Source: Alkalibacillus salilacus (lineage in GTDB: Bacteria > Bacillota > Bacilli > Bacillales > Alkalibacillaceae). From it: 64,000 bases of DNA. A program made the position numbers and the translations under genes. Below are positions 10,717-19,811 of this stretch, piece after piece (within the stretch, counting starts at the first letter, position 1; each line of letters opens with the position of its first letter). The notes beneath the pieces are model-generated. The model saw only the letters and a program-made list of their open reading frames with translations. It searched no databases and was not told where the DNA came from. The DNA lies in contig NZ_JAUSTQ010000005.1 of the NCBI RefSeq assembly GCF_030812915.1, positions 62,001 to 126,000 of the forward strand, written 5' to 3'.

Positions 10717-10757
10717 TAAAAATCCGAAAGTATCCTGTTTATAGGTACTTTCGGATT
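10717..10757 (-). terminator. Terminator after the AGCS symporter
   Basis: Minus-strand stem AATCCGAAAGTACC / GGATACTTTCGGATT followed by TTTTTAA, nine bases after the stop codon. Confidence 0.85.
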
Positions 10758-10765
10758 AAATAATT

Positions 10766-12181
10766 TTAAGAATCTTGCTGCTTATCTTGTTCGCCCCACC
10801 ACTCAACATTTTTCAAACCATGCTTACTAGCTTGAAACTCTGGATCATAGCCATCTTTACGTTGTTGGACATAATCACCTAACACACGGAAAGCAATACG
10901 ACTGAGTAGTATTATAGCAATTAAGTTAACTGTTGCCATCATCGCCATAAACAAGTCAGCCATATTCCAAACAATATCAATGGAAGCTAGCGAGCCGAAC
11001 ATGACCATAAATAAGACGACAAAGCGATAAACGTTACGCCATAATTTACTATGTTTTAAGAAATCAATATTTGATTCACCATAATAATAGTTACCAATTA
11101 ATGAACTGAACGCGAATAAGAAGATTGTAACAGCTAAGAAAATAACAGCCCATTCCCCAATTTGCGCACTTAAAGCAGTCTGGGTTAACTGAATTCCATC
11201 TTCTGTATGACTCGCAAAATCACTATATAACAAAATCACAAACGCCGTCAGCGAACAAACAACGATCGTATCAAAAAAGACAGCTAATGACTGAACAAGT
11301 CCTTGCTTCGCTGGATGACTCACACCTGCTGTCGCAGCAGCGTTTGGCGCACTACCCATACCAGCTTCGTTTGAGAATAAGCCTCGTCTAATCCCTTGCA
11401 TGAGTGCAGCGCCGACACCGCCGCCAACAGCCTGCTCTAAGCCAAATGCATGCGACACAATCATCATGAAAATACGGGGGACTTCAGACAAATTCATAAA
11501 CACGACGACTAGTGAGACTGCGACATAAATGACCGCCATAATCGGTACAATTGTTCCTGAGACAACCGCAATTCGTTTAATACCACCGAAAATAATAATA
11601 CCCGCAAAAACAACGAGTACAATCCCTGTCACAAGTGGATCAATATCAAATGCTTTCTCAACAGCACCTGAGATCGTATTTGCTTGTACCGCATTAAATA
11701 CTAACCCAAATGTAATCGTAATTAACACCGCAAATAATACAGCCATCCAACGTTGGCCGAGTGCTTTTTCTATATAATACGCCGGACCACCGCGAAATCC
11801 GTTTTCATCAGGCACTTTATACACTTGCGCAAGTGTACTTTCGATAAACGCTGTCGCCATTCCGATCAGCGCAATCATCCACATCCAAAAGACAGCACCT
11901 GGACCGCCTACTGCGACCGCTAAAGCGACACCAGCTAAGTTACCTGTCCCGACGCGTGATGCAATACTAATACTAAACGCTTGAAAGGCATTTGTTCCGC
12001 GCTTACCACTCTGTTCAACCGCTTCCTCTCGAATCACTTTGAACATTTCCGGGAACAATCGGAACTGAACGAAGCGACTGTATAATGTAAAAAATAGTCC
12101 TGCAAAAATTAATAAATAAACTAATAAATAATCCCAAAAAATTGTATTACCTATTCCAATTAATGTACTAAGAAAATCCAT
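10766..12181 (-). CDS. Alanine/glycine:cation symporter family protein
   Basis: A 471-residue membrane protein of the AGCS family with about ten hydrophobic segments. The family signature is clear in GLFSNEAGMGSAPNAAATA (about residue 283) and in GTGNLAGVALAV near residue 85. Relatives import alanine, glycine or, for B. subtilis AlsT, probably glutamine with Na+. The ATG at 12181 is preferred over a GTG six bases upstream because AAAGGAG is then eight bases away. It stands alone with its own terminator. Confidence 0.92.
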   Translation of the reverse strand: MDFLSTLIGIGNTIFWDYLLVYLLIFAGLFFTLYSRFVQFRLFPEMFKVIREEAVEQSGKRGTNAFQAFSISIASRVGTGNLAGVALAVAVGGPGAVFWMWMIALIGMATAFIESTLAQVYKVPDENGFRGGPAYYIEKALGQRWMAVLFAVLITITFGLVFNAVQANTISGAVEKAFDIDPLVTGIVLVVFAGIIIFGGIKRIAVVSGTIVPIMAVIYVAVSLVVVFMNLSEVPRIFMMIVSHAFGLEQAVGGGVGAALMQGIRRGLFSNEAGMGSAPNAAATAGVSHPAKQGLVQSLAVFFDTIVVCSLTAFVILLYSDFASHTEDGIQLTQTALSAQIGEWAVIFLAVTIFLFAFSSLIGNYYYGESNIDFLKHSKLWRNVYRFVVLFMVMFGSLASIDIVWNMADLFMAMMATVNLIAIILLSRIAFRVLGDYVQQRKDGYDPEFQASKHGLKNVEWWGEQDKQQDS

Positions 12182-12297
12182 TTTCACCTCTCCTTTCTAA
12201 ATAGTTGTCATCCATTTTATCAATTTTTTAACGACAAATGAATTGTTTTTTTGTGTTCATTCGTAATAGAAACTCAAAATTTTCATTAGTCAGCCCA

Positions 12298-12323
12298 CAA
12301 AAAAACTCGGCCTTCGCCGAGTT
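12298..12323 (-). terminator. Terminator of nifS-niaR
   Basis: Stem AACTCGGC / GCCGAGTT with a 4-base loop and a T7 run on the minus strand, just after niaR. Confidence 0.9.
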
Positions 12324-12332
12324 TCGAATCAA

Positions 12333-12872
12333 TCATACGTCCTTCACCAATAAACCACGTTCTCTTAATGCTTGCTCAGCTTCGTTGAGAAGTGTCTCAT
12401 CATCTGCTGCGATGGTATGCAGGTGAACCCCACCTGTTAGCTCTGACAACAAAGCCGCTTCTGATGTCTGAATTTGTTCGATAAAACGCCTAACATCGAC
12501 TCGATTGGAAATATGTAAAACCGCTTTAAATTCACCGTAAATCGGATGATCAACAATGACATCTTTCACGTACACACCGTGGTCGACTAAAATCGTCAAT
12601 TCTTCTTCTGTTTGATCGCGATTGTGACGACACGCAATTGTTCGTTCAAACCGGTGAGTTTCCGCTTGATCCCGCATGTACACATAACCTTGACTCGTTG
12701 ATATGATCGGTTCATTCTGCGCTTTTAACAACGCAACATCACCAACAATCACTTGCCGACTAACCTGATACGTTTCAGATAGTTCTTTTCCTGTTTGCGG
12801 TTCATTTTCTTCTTTTAATTTATTTAAAATATGTCGCCTTCGCTCATCGCTCGACAATCGTTGGTTGGCCAT
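12333..12872 (-). CDS. niaR: Niacin-responsive repressor NiaR (YrxA)
   Basis: A 179-residue regulator with an N-terminal winged helix (residues 8-60, including VSRQVIVGDVALLKA) and a C-terminal 3H domain. That domain is named for conserved histidines, seen here in IACRHN, VDHPIYGEF and GGVHLHT, which bind a metal and niacin. In Bacillus it represses NAD synthesis genes when nicotinic acid is present. It overlaps the end of nifS by 29 bases, and a palindrome in the nifS-nadC gap is its likely operator. Confidence 0.94.
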   Translation of the reverse strand: MANQRLSSDERRRHILNKLKEENEPQTGKELSETYQVSRQVIVGDVALLKAQNEPIISTSQGYVYMRDQAETHRFERTIACRHNRDQTEEELTILVDHGVYVKDVIVDHPIYGEFKAVLHISNRVDVRRFIEQIQTSEAALLSELTGGVHLHTIAADDETLLNEAEQALRERGLLVKDV

Positions 12873-14004
12873 CGGAATTCACCTCATTTAAAACATTCGT
12901 TTCGATTAATGTATTTAAACATGCAGCTAGCTGTTTTACCTCATCATAAGTCGTATAGCGACCAAAGGAAATGCGGAAAAATTGCCTTGCTGTTTCCTCA
13001 CCCATCTGCAAGGCGTTCATTGCATTCGCTGACTGTTGATAGCGCACATCGCATGCACTCCCTGTCGAGATCGCGATGTTATGTCGATTACATTCTAACA
13101 TAACATACTGACCTTCCATATGTTCGATCGCCATCCCGATAATAGAAGGTAATTGAATCGACTTTTCCCCTTCGAAAAATTGTATCACATTAGGTTCAAT
13201 AAGCGACTCCTTAAATAATGCTCTTAATTGAGATTGATTATGATGTTCTTCTTCAATCCGTTCAACCGCTTCCTCACAAGCTGAGGTCATGGCTACCACA
13301 CTTGGAACATCAACTGTATTTCCTCTCAACCATTTTTGCGCCATACTTGCCGAATCATATTTCGGATGATCTTTTAAATAAAGAAAACCTACACCCTTAG
13401 GGCCATAAACTTTATGACTGGAAACAGACAAACTATCAACAAGATCCGCGATGTTTGATAAATCTACCTTGCCAAAACTTTGCACAGCATCAACGTGTAA
13501 TAATGCCTGATACTCGGCACACAGTTTACTAATTTGCTCAATAGGCTGAAGCGTACCGATTTCACCATTACTATGTTGCACACAAACAATCGCTGTCTGT
13601 TCGTTTAACACCTCATTCAAACGCTCTAAATCAATCACACCATTTGAATTAAATGGAATCACACTCACCTGGTAACCTACTTGTCTAAAAGCCGCTTCGG
13701 TTTGACGAATCGAATTATGTTCACCTGCTGATAAAATGACGTGATTCCCTTCTGCTTGTTGCTTTAAATGTTCGATCCCTAACCAATTCCCCATCGAACC
13801 ACCACTTGTTAGATGAATATTGTCTGATTGTGCACCGATAAACTCTCCTAATTGCTTTTTGCAAAATTGGACAACTTGTTCAGCTTCACCTCCCAAATCA
13901 TGCATACTATTCGCATTGCCAAAATATTGACGTGCTGATTTCACATAAGCATTCAATGCCGTATCACTCATCGGTGTTGTTGCAGCATAATCCAGATAAA
14001 TCAC
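12844..14004 (-). CDS. nifS: Cysteine desulfurase of the NAD cluster (NifS/NadS type)
   Basis: A 386-residue class V PLP enzyme releasing sulfur from cysteine. The PLP lysine is Lys198 (SVSSHKVYGPKG) and the persulfide cysteine is Cys318 in STGSACDV. The short loop around that Cys places it in the NifS-like group. Next to nadA it is expected to supply sulfur for the quinolinate synthase 4Fe-4S cluster. It starts at a GTG with AAAGGGG upstream, is transcribed divergently from nadC and shares a control region with it. Confidence 0.92.
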   Translation of the reverse strand: MIYLDYAATTPMSDTALNAYVKSARQYFGNANSMHDLGGEAEQVVQFCKKQLGEFIGAQSDNIHLTSGGSMGNWLGIEHLKQQAEGNHVILSAGEHNSIRQTEAAFRQVGYQVSVIPFNSNGVIDLERLNEVLNEQTAIVCVQHSNGEIGTLQPIEQISKLCAEYQALLHVDAVQSFGKVDLSNIADLVDSLSVSSHKVYGPKGVGFLYLKDHPKYDSASMAQKWLRGNTVDVPSVVAMTSACEEAVERIEEEHHNQSQLRALFKESLIEPNVIQFFEGEKSIQLPSIIGMAIEHMEGQYVMLECNRHNIAISTGSACDVRYQQSANAMNALQMGEETARQFFRISFGRYTTYDEVKQLAACLNTLIETNVLNEVNSDGQPTIVER

Positions 14005-14039
14005 TCGATCCGCCCCTTTCAGAATAACCCTTGCTATTC

Positions 14040-14080
14040 ATTTAATAATATGTAAATATAGGTGTCAAGACACATGTAAA
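14040..14080. promoter_or_regulatory. NiaR operator overlapping the nifS promoter
   Basis: An inverted repeat GTGTC-AA-GACAC lies at 14062-14073. On the minus strand it contains a perfect TTGACA (14063-14068) followed after 17 bases by TTAAAT (14040-14045), so a bound repressor would cover the nifS -35. It also lies 37 bases before nadC. NiaR binding is inferred from context. Confidence 0.7.
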
Positions 14081-14109
14081 TAATTAAGTAGAAGAGAGGA
14101 TGTGAAATA

Positions 14110-14958
14110 TTGAACAAATTAAAATTAAAGCAAATGCTGACTCATTTCTTTAACGAAGACATCGGGGATTATGATGTGACAACTGATTATTTATTTAATG
14201 AACAGGACCGAAGTCAACTAATCATCACAGCCAAAGAATCAGGTATTTTTTGTGGTGAATCTATTATTTATGAAGGCTACACTTTACTAGATCACACCAT
14301 GCATATTGAGGTATTAGTATGTGATGGCGAAAAAATTTCACCTGGCGATGCCATTGCCTACATAACGGGACCCATCAACACATTATTAAAAGGTGAACGA
14401 GTTATTTTAAACATGATTCAACGTTTATCAGGCATTGCGACCACAACAGCACAGGCTGTCGAACTTTTAAATGATCACCATATTCGTATTTCTGATACAC
14501 GAAAGACAACACCTGGATTAAGAATGCTAGAAAAATATGCTGTTCGTGTGGGAGGCGGAGTCAACCACAGATTGCGCTTAGATGACGCTGTTTTAATTAA
14601 AGACAATCACATCGCCTTCTTCGGATCGGTAAAAAAAGCTATTCATCAAATCCGGAGACAAATCGGCCATATGATCAAAGTCGAAGTCGAGATCGAAGAC
14701 GAAGATCAATTACTAGAAGCAATTGAAGCGGACTTCGATGTGATTATGATTGATAATACTGACATAACGACTATAACCAACTGGGTAAAACTGATTCCTG
14801 AATCCAAAATTGTCGAATTATCCGGTGGAATTACACCAGAAGATTTACCTCGATATCGTGGGTTACCAATTGATGTTATTTCAATGGGGTACTTAACTCA
14901 CCATATCCAAGCGCTAGATCTAAGCGCTACTCATCAGCCGATTAAGGAGCGTGTTTAA
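14110..14958 (+). CDS. nadC: Nicotinate-nucleotide pyrophosphorylase (quinolinate phosphoribosyltransferase)
   Basis: A 282-residue enzyme that turns quinolinate and PRPP into nicotinate mononucleotide, releasing CO2. Substrate-binding motifs are [10 protein letters not shown] (about 134-143), [20 protein letters not shown] (about 153-172), [11 protein letters not shown] and the phosphate loop [11 protein letters not shown]. The start is a TTG, because the ATG and GTG nearer AGAGGA run straight into stop codons. nadA follows after two bases. The nadB gene that usually precedes nadC is absent. Confidence 0.96.
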   Translation: MNKLKLKQMLTHFFNEDIGDYDVTTDYLFNEQDRSQLIITAKESGIFCGESIIYEGYTLLDHTMHIEVLVCDGEKISPGDAIAYITGPINTLLKGERVILNMIQRLSGIATTTAQAVELLNDHHIRISDTRKTTPGLRMLEKYAVRVGGGVNHRLRLDDAVLIKDNHIAFFGSVKKAIHQIRRQIGHMIKVEVEIEDEDQLLEAIEADFDVIMIDNTDITTITNWVKLIPESKIVELSGGITPEDLPRYRGLPIDVISMGYLTHHIQALDLSATHQPIKERV

Positions 14959-14960
14959 TA

Positions 14961-16061
14961 ATGTCATTATTACAACAAATAGAACAGTCTGTATCGCAAA
15001 TTCCTGAACACTATAAACAGATGGATCAAGAGCGGCTAAATCAGATCATTCAGCAAGCAAAGGATGAATTAGGTGACGAGTTGTTTATACCTGGCCATCA
15101 TTATCAAAAGGATGAAGTGATTGCCTTTGCCGATGCTCGCGGCGATTCCCTGGAATTAGCACGTAAATCCGCTCATACATCAGCAAAACATATCGTCTTT
15201 TGTGGCGTGCACTTCATGGCGGAAACGGCCGATATTTTATCAGCTGAGGATCAACATGTTTACTTACCAGACTTACGCGCGGGTTGTTCGATGGCTGACA
15301 TGGCTGACATCAACCAAACAGAACGAGCGTGGGAACGATTAACAGAGCAACTTGGAGATACGATCCTACCAATGACTTATGTAAATTCTACTGCTGCAAT
15401 CAAAGCGTTCGTTGGTAAATATGGTGGCGCAACCACGACTTCTTCTAATTGCGAACAGATGATGACGTGGGCTTTCAGTCAAAAGGAACGTATTTTATTT
15501 TTACCAGATCAACATCTCGGTAGGAACACAGCTTATGACCTTGGTATTCCACTAGAGCATATGGCTGTATGGGATCCAATCTTAGAAATTTTAAACTACG
15601 ACGGTGATCTTGAAGATATTAAAGTCATTCTTTGGAAAGGACACTGTTCTGTCCATGAAAATTTTACTGTTCCCAATGTCGAAGCTGTACGAGATGAACA
15701 TCCAAATATGAGCGTCATTGTCCACCCAGAATGTAAGCGTGAAGTCGTTGAACTTTCAGATGACGCCGGGTCAACACGGCATATTATCCAAACGATTGAA
15801 GCGGCTCCATTAGGAAGTGAATGGGCAATCGGAACGGAAATGAATCTCGTAAAGCGACTGATTAAGGAAAATCCTGATAAGCACATCATATCGTTGAATC
15901 CTCATATGTGCCCTTGTTTAACGATGAATCGCATTGATCTTCCTCATCTCGCTTGGTGTCTGGACTCGTTAAGACGAGGAGAACCAATAAATCGGATCAC
16001 AGTCGATCAAGCGACAAGCGACCAAGCAACAGCTGCATTAGAACGAATGTTAAATCGATAG
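14961..16061 (+). CDS. nadA: Quinolinate synthase A
   Basis: A 366-residue iron-sulfur enzyme condensing iminoaspartate with dihydroxyacetone phosphate. Cluster cysteines are Cys109 ([10 protein letters not shown]), Cys229 (KGHCSVH) and Cys319 (PHMCPC), in register with those of B. subtilis NadA. The long-form length fits Bacillus. It is coupled to nadC (two-base gap). Its sulfur donor is probably the divergent nifS. Its iminoaspartate supplier, normally NadB, is not in this window. Confidence 0.97.
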   Translation: MSLLQQIEQSVSQIPEHYKQMDQERLNQIIQQAKDELGDELFIPGHHYQKDEVIAFADARGDSLELARKSAHTSAKHIVFCGVHFMAETADILSAEDQHVYLPDLRAGCSMADMADINQTERAWERLTEQLGDTILPMTYVNSTAAIKAFVGKYGGATTTSSNCEQMMTWAFSQKERILFLPDQHLGRNTAYDLGIPLEHMAVWDPILEILNYDGDLEDIKVILWKGHCSVHENFTVPNVEAVRDEHPNMSVIVHPECKREVVELSDDAGSTRHIIQTIEAAPLGSEWAIGTEMNLVKRLIKENPDKHIISLNPHMCPCLTMNRIDLPHLAWCLDSLRRGEPINRITVDQATSDQATAALERMLNR

Positions 16062-16065
16062 AACA

Positions 16066-16106
16066 TAAAAAGGTTCAAATACAAACGACTGTATTTGAAC
16101 CTTTTA
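16066..16106. terminator. Bidirectional terminator between nadA and the nadE operon
   Basis: A perfect stem of about 16 bp (AAAAGGTTCAAATACA / TGTATTTGAACCTTTT) between two convergent genes, with T-rich ends on both strands. Confidence 0.92.
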
Positions 16107-16110
16107 TTGA

Positions 16111-16653
16111 TCATGCTTCATGTATTTTGCCATTAAAGGCTGAGATATCACATGCTGTCAGTCGATGGATAATATGAAGAGCCGCTTCATTATATACTTG
16201 TTCTTCTGAAGCAATCGCATTTTCAGGCACCCACATAGAATAACCTTCGATATAAGCATCTTTAGCGGTAAATAACACGCACATATCACCTGCGACACCC
16301 GTTAATATTAGATGGTCGATACCCAAATCTTTTAGCATTAAATTTAGCTGAGTACCATAAAACCCGGAATGTTTTGGTTTGTAAATAAAATAGTCATCTT
16401 CAGTAGGCCTCAGTCGATCAATCCAACCTTTTCCCATACCATCTGAACAATAATCGACCAACTCGTCATAAGATTTCTTCCACATACCAAAATTATCATT
16501 CACATATATGACAGGAATTCCTTGTTGTTTAGCTAACTGTTTCAGTTCAACAATGGGTTCAACAATATCCACGGTATGAGAGTATAAATTTTCTGCTCCA
16601 ATAAAATCCATTCGATTGATCATATCAATAATCAGTAATGCTTGATTAGCCAT
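16111..16653 (-). CDS. Isochorismatase-family cysteine hydrolase (nicotinamidase-like)
   Basis: A 180-residue cysteine hydrolase with the family triad Asp10 (LLIIDMIN), Lys92 (YKPKHSGFYGT) and Cys125 (GVAGDMCVLFTA). Overlap by one base with nadE suggests a role in NAD salvage, for instance nicotinamide deamidation. The metal-binding DxH...H stretch of true nicotinamidases is not visible: the corresponding region reads YVNDNFGMWKKSYDEL. A different amide substrate is therefore equally possible. The fold and triad are firm, the substrate is not. Confidence 0.8.
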   Translation of the reverse strand: MANQALLIIDMINRMDFIGAENLYSHTVDIVEPIVELKQLAKQQGIPVIYVNDNFGMWKKSYDELVDYCSDGMGKGWIDRLRPTEDDYFIYKPKHSGFYGTQLNLMLKDLGIDHLILTGVAGDMCVLFTAKDAYIEGYSMWVPENAIASEEQVYNEAALHIIHRLTACDISAFNGKIHEA

Positions 16654-17402
16654 TAGGCATCACCTTTTCGATATGGCATAGGTCCAGGTGGTACTTCGCG
16701 TTTATGAGCCGAACGTTTATGCAGGGATTTAATGATATCAGCTGATTTGTTCGGTATATCTTCACCTCGTAGAAACGCATCGATGTGATCATAAGACACA
16801 CCCATCTCTTTCTCATCCGTCTGACCTTCCCACAGACCAGCACTCGGTTGTTTATTTAAAATCGCATCGGACACACCGAGATATTCGGACATTTGATAAA
16901 CTTCTTTCTTCGTTAAATTACGAAGAGGCTCCATATCCGATGCTCCGTCACCATACTTAGTAAAATAGCCTGTGTAGGTTTCGGCCTTATTACCTGTACC
17001 AACCACTAAATAATTAAAATTCTGAGCTAAAGCATATAGTGTACCCATACGAATACGTGCTTGTAAATTTGCTCTAACTAATTGTTCCTGCTCAGTATTC
17101 CACTGCTCTTGTAATTGAGCTTGAATCGTTTTAATTTGTGTTTGATACGTTTCCGTTAATTCTATGCCATAATACGGCATATCTAACGTATGAACTAAAT
17201 CCAGCGCATCTGCTTGATCAGTAACCGTTTGATTAATAGGCATGATGACACCTAACGAACGTCCAGGAAACCCGCGTTGCATTAATGCTGCAGCCAAAGC
17301 CGAATCAATGCCACCACTGACACCGACAATCACTCCATCAGCACCAGCATCATCTACATAATCTTGCATCCAATTGACGATATAATTAATCCGCGCTTCC
17401 AT
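16653..17402 (-). CDS. nadE: NH3-dependent NAD+ synthetase
   Basis: A 249-residue N-type ATP pyrophosphatase that amidates deamido-NAD+. The PP-loop SGGIDS is at residues 29-34, and GTGNKAETYTGYFTKYGDG holds the ATP and deamido-NAD contacts. The C-terminal SAHKREVPPGP is typical. There is no glutaminase domain, so it uses free ammonia. It starts at ATG with GGAGGG upstream. The cysteine hydrolase follows in a TAATG overlap. Confidence 0.95.
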   Translation of the reverse strand: MEARINYIVNWMQDYVDDAGADGVIVGVSGGIDSALAAALMQRGFPGRSLGVIMPINQTVTDQADALDLVHTLDMPYYGIELTETYQTQIKTIQAQLQEQWNTEQEQLVRANLQARIRMGTLYALAQNFNYLVVGTGNKAETYTGYFTKYGDGASDMEPLRNLTKKEVYQMSEYLGVSDAILNKQPSAGLWEGQTDEKEMGVSYDHIDAFLRGEDIPNKSADIIKSLHKRSAHKREVPPGPMPYRKGDA

Positions 17403-17473
17403 CGAAACCCTCCTTGAACATCTAGTTGTAATATACCTTCAATGCAAAAACTCAAACATCAAACAAATAAAAA

Positions 17474-17505
17474 TACCACCAACTCAATTGGAGTTAGTGG
17501 TTATT
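17474..17505 (-). terminator. Terminator after the DUF2200 gene
   Basis: Minus-strand stem ACCACTAACTC / GAGTTGGTGGT (with one G-T pair) and ATTTTTATTT after it, about 57 bases past the stop codon. Confidence 0.7.
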
Positions 17506-17561
17506 AAAATTGAACATAACTTGTGCAATCCCTACATATTTACTGTTATATATAGAATGAT

Positions 17562-17915
17562 TTAAGCTTGTCTCAAAATCTTCTCCATCTTTTTTCCCTT
17601 TGCCAATTCATCAATTAACTTATCCAAATAACGAATTTCTTGCATGGTTGGTTCTTCGATTTCTTCTACACGAACACCACAAATAACGCCTTTAATCAAA
17701 TGCCTTGAGTCATTCATTTCAGGTGCATCCGCAATAAATGTTTCAAAATCTGTTTCTTTTTCCAACTGAGCTTCAATCTCTTCTTGGTTGTATCCTGTTA
17801 ACCAACGGATAATTTCATCTACTTCTGATTTTGTTCGACCTTTTCTCTCCGCTTTTTTAATATAGTGAGGATAAACGCTAGCAAAGCTCATCGTATAAAT
17901 CTTATGTTTAGCCAT
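17562..17915 (-). CDS. DUF2200 family protein
   Basis: A 117-residue soluble protein matching the DUF2200 pattern: [19 protein letters not shown] near the N-terminus, then [12 protein letters not shown] and a helical middle, with [20 protein letters not shown] at the end. The family is widespread and short, and no biochemical role is established. It is monocistronic with its own terminator. Confidence 0.8.
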   Translation of the reverse strand: MAKHKIYTMSFASVYPHYIKKAERKGRTKSEVDEIIRWLTGYNQEEIEAQLEKETDFETFIADAPEMNDSRHLIKGVICGVRVEEIEEPTMQEIRYLDKLIDELAKGKKMEKILRQA

Positions 17916-18013
17916 AGACCTTCTCCTTTGTCTTTATATCTATACTTTAACATATATAGACCACGTGCTGATTGAAGATTAGTTAACTGATTACTACATA
18001 TCAAATATACAAA

Positions 18014-18053
18014 ACAACCTCAATCCTTCATAGATTAAAAGGATTGAGGTTGT
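18014..18053 (-). terminator. Terminator hairpin of the pse operon, duplicated at 43.87 kb
   Basis: A perfect 15-bp stem ACAACCTCAATCCTT / AAGGATTGAGGTTGT beginning four bases after the pseI stop, with TTTT on the minus strand. The same arms occur in the hairpin at 43871-43906. Confidence 0.88.
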
Positions 18054-18057
18054 TGGG

Positions 18058-19098
18058 TTAATCCCTCATCATGTTCCATTGAAGTGGTGTCCCTCTTTTG
18101 ATTGCTTTGTTAGCCCTTTTTCCCAATACAGTTGATAAATATTTCGGACTCATACCATACCCAGGTCGTATTGACCGCACATTATCCTCAGTGAATATTT
18201 CTCCTGTTTGAATATCTTCTACCACAAATAATGACCGTGCTAATTTTCGTGAGTTTGCTTTTTGTTCCGTTATAGAGTAATCGACTTTACCGATAGCTTT
18301 TTCTGCTTGTCGCACGGCATTCACCATTTCCTGAAATTCACTCGGCTCCATAGAAAAAGATGCGTCTGGTCCACCAAGAGCTTTATCTAAAATAAAATGC
18401 TTTTCAATAACTCTTGCTCCAAGTGAAACTGCCGTAATCGGAACGACACTTCCATGCGTATGATCAGATAAGCCGATCTCTGTGTTGAACGTGTTCTTAA
18501 AATTAACCATTGTATTTAAATTTGCGTCTTCAATTTTAGCAGGATATGCTGATGTACATTTTAATAAGGTGATATCCTCATTTCCTACATTGCGACAAGC
18601 TTCAACTGCATCATAAATCTCTTGAACAGTCCCTATCCCTGTCGATAAAATCATCGGTTTGCCCTTCGATGCGGCATATTCTATTAATGGAATATCAGTT
18701 ATTTCAAAGGAGGCAATTTTATAAGCCGGATTATTCAAAGTCTCTAATAAATCAACAGCCGTTGTATCAAACGGACTGGAAAAACAAATCAAGTCCTGCT
18801 CATGAGCATAATTAAACAATTCCTGATGCCATTCCCAAGGGGTGTAAGCTTCTTCATATAAATCATACAGCGTTCGTCCATCCCAGATCGTGTCATGGTT
18901 CAATTTAAAATAATTTTGCTCAGATCGAATTGTCATGGTATCAGGTGTGTATGTTTGTAGTTTGATCGCATCGGCTCCTGATTTAGCTGCTGCATTAATC
19001 GTCTGTTTGGCAATATTAATATCATGACTATGATTGGCGGACAACTCTGCAATGATCAATACACGATCTTTTAATAATTCATGATCCGCTTCAAGCAT
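18058..19098 (-). CDS. pseI: Pseudaminic acid synthase
   Basis: A 346-residue NeuB-family aldolase that condenses 6-deoxy-AltdiNAc with phosphoenolpyruvate. The TIM barrel (about 1-275) has AELSANHS, GADAIKLQTYTPDTM, CFSSPFDTTAVD and KIASFEITDIPLI. The last of these and WDGRTLYDLYEEAYTPW are typical of PseI rather than of sialic or legionaminic synthases. GLSDHTHG and EKHFILD hold metal and substrate residues. A C-terminal SAF (antifreeze-like) domain spans about 285-346. It overlaps the deacetylase gene by one base and is the last gene of the operon. Confidence 0.92.
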   Translation of the reverse strand: MLEADHELLKDRVLIIAELSANHSHDINIAKQTINAAAKSGADAIKLQTYTPDTMTIRSEQNYFKLNHDTIWDGRTLYDLYEEAYTPWEWHQELFNYAHEQDLICFSSPFDTTAVDLLETLNNPAYKIASFEITDIPLIEYAASKGKPMILSTGIGTVQEIYDAVEACRNVGNEDITLLKCTSAYPAKIEDANLNTMVNFKNTFNTEIGLSDHTHGSVVPITAVSLGARVIEKHFILDKALGGPDASFSMEPSEFQEMVNAVRQAEKAIGKVDYSITEQKANSRKLARSLFVVEDIQTGEIFTEDNVRSIRPGYGMSPKYLSTVLGKRANKAIKRGTPLQWNMMRD

Positions 19099-19811
19099 TA
19101 CTGATTCTCCTCATTTTCATTGATCAAAATGTTTCTCCCTAATATGAAGGCTTCAGCATGGTGAACCCCTATATTAGACCCTCTCCATTCGGACAACACT
19201 TGCACCCCTTCAATTGACCTTGGGTGCGGCCATTCACGCATTTCAGACGTATAGGACTGGAGCGCTTTTAATTTTGCTTCGATGGAATGAGAAATATCGA
19301 CATACCAGTTCGGAATAAAATTTGGGGCTGATTGGGGAGGCATCCATTCTGTGCTCGAAACTGTTTCGAAAAATAATAGCTGTTTAACTAAATGCTGGCC
19401 TGGAATGGGTCGGCAAGCTGTTATGACTGCTTCATGAATCCGTCTATGGTCGATATTAACATCACCAATATGATGGGTATAAACGATGTCAGGTTTTACA
19501 CGATCTATTATTTGTTCAATCACCTTAATAATATCTAATCGGTCCAGTTGATCCATACGATTATCTGGAAACTGATCCAAAATTAATTCATGTACACCTA
19601 AGACATCATTGGCTTTTTCTGCGTCTTTTGCCAATTGTGATAATTGATCATATCGCTCTTCTCGATCACGCTTTGGATCTCGACTTGTTATTCCCTCTGC
19701 TAAGATAACAGAGTGGACCGTGTCTCCTTGCCTAACATGATTCACAATGGTCCCGCCACACCCGAGGATTTCATCATCAGGATGGGCGGCTATGACTAAG
19801 ACATTACTCAT
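19098..19811 (-). CDS. PIG-L family deacetylase
   Basis: A 237-residue LmbE-like zinc deacetylase. AHPDDEILGCGG (residues 9-20) gives the metal-binding His-Asp pair and catalytic Asp, and THHIGDVNIDHRR gives a further His ligand. Family members remove N-acetyl groups from amino sugars. Lying between pseI and the formyltransferase, it probably trims an acetyl group from a pseudaminic acid precursor or product so that formyl can be added. That role is inferred from neighbours. It overlaps the formyltransferase by eight bases. Confidence 0.85.
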   Translation of the reverse strand: MSNVLVIAAHPDDEILGCGGTIVNHVRQGDTVHSVILAEGITSRDPKRDREERYDQLSQLAKDAEKANDVLGVHELILDQFPDNRMDQLDRLDIIKVIEQIIDRVKPDIVYTHHIGDVNIDHRRIHEAVITACRPIPGQHLVKQLLFFETVSSTEWMPPQSAPNFIPNWYVDISHSIEAKLKALQSYTSEMREWPHPRSIEGVQVLSEWRGSNIGVHHAEAFILGRNILINENEENQ

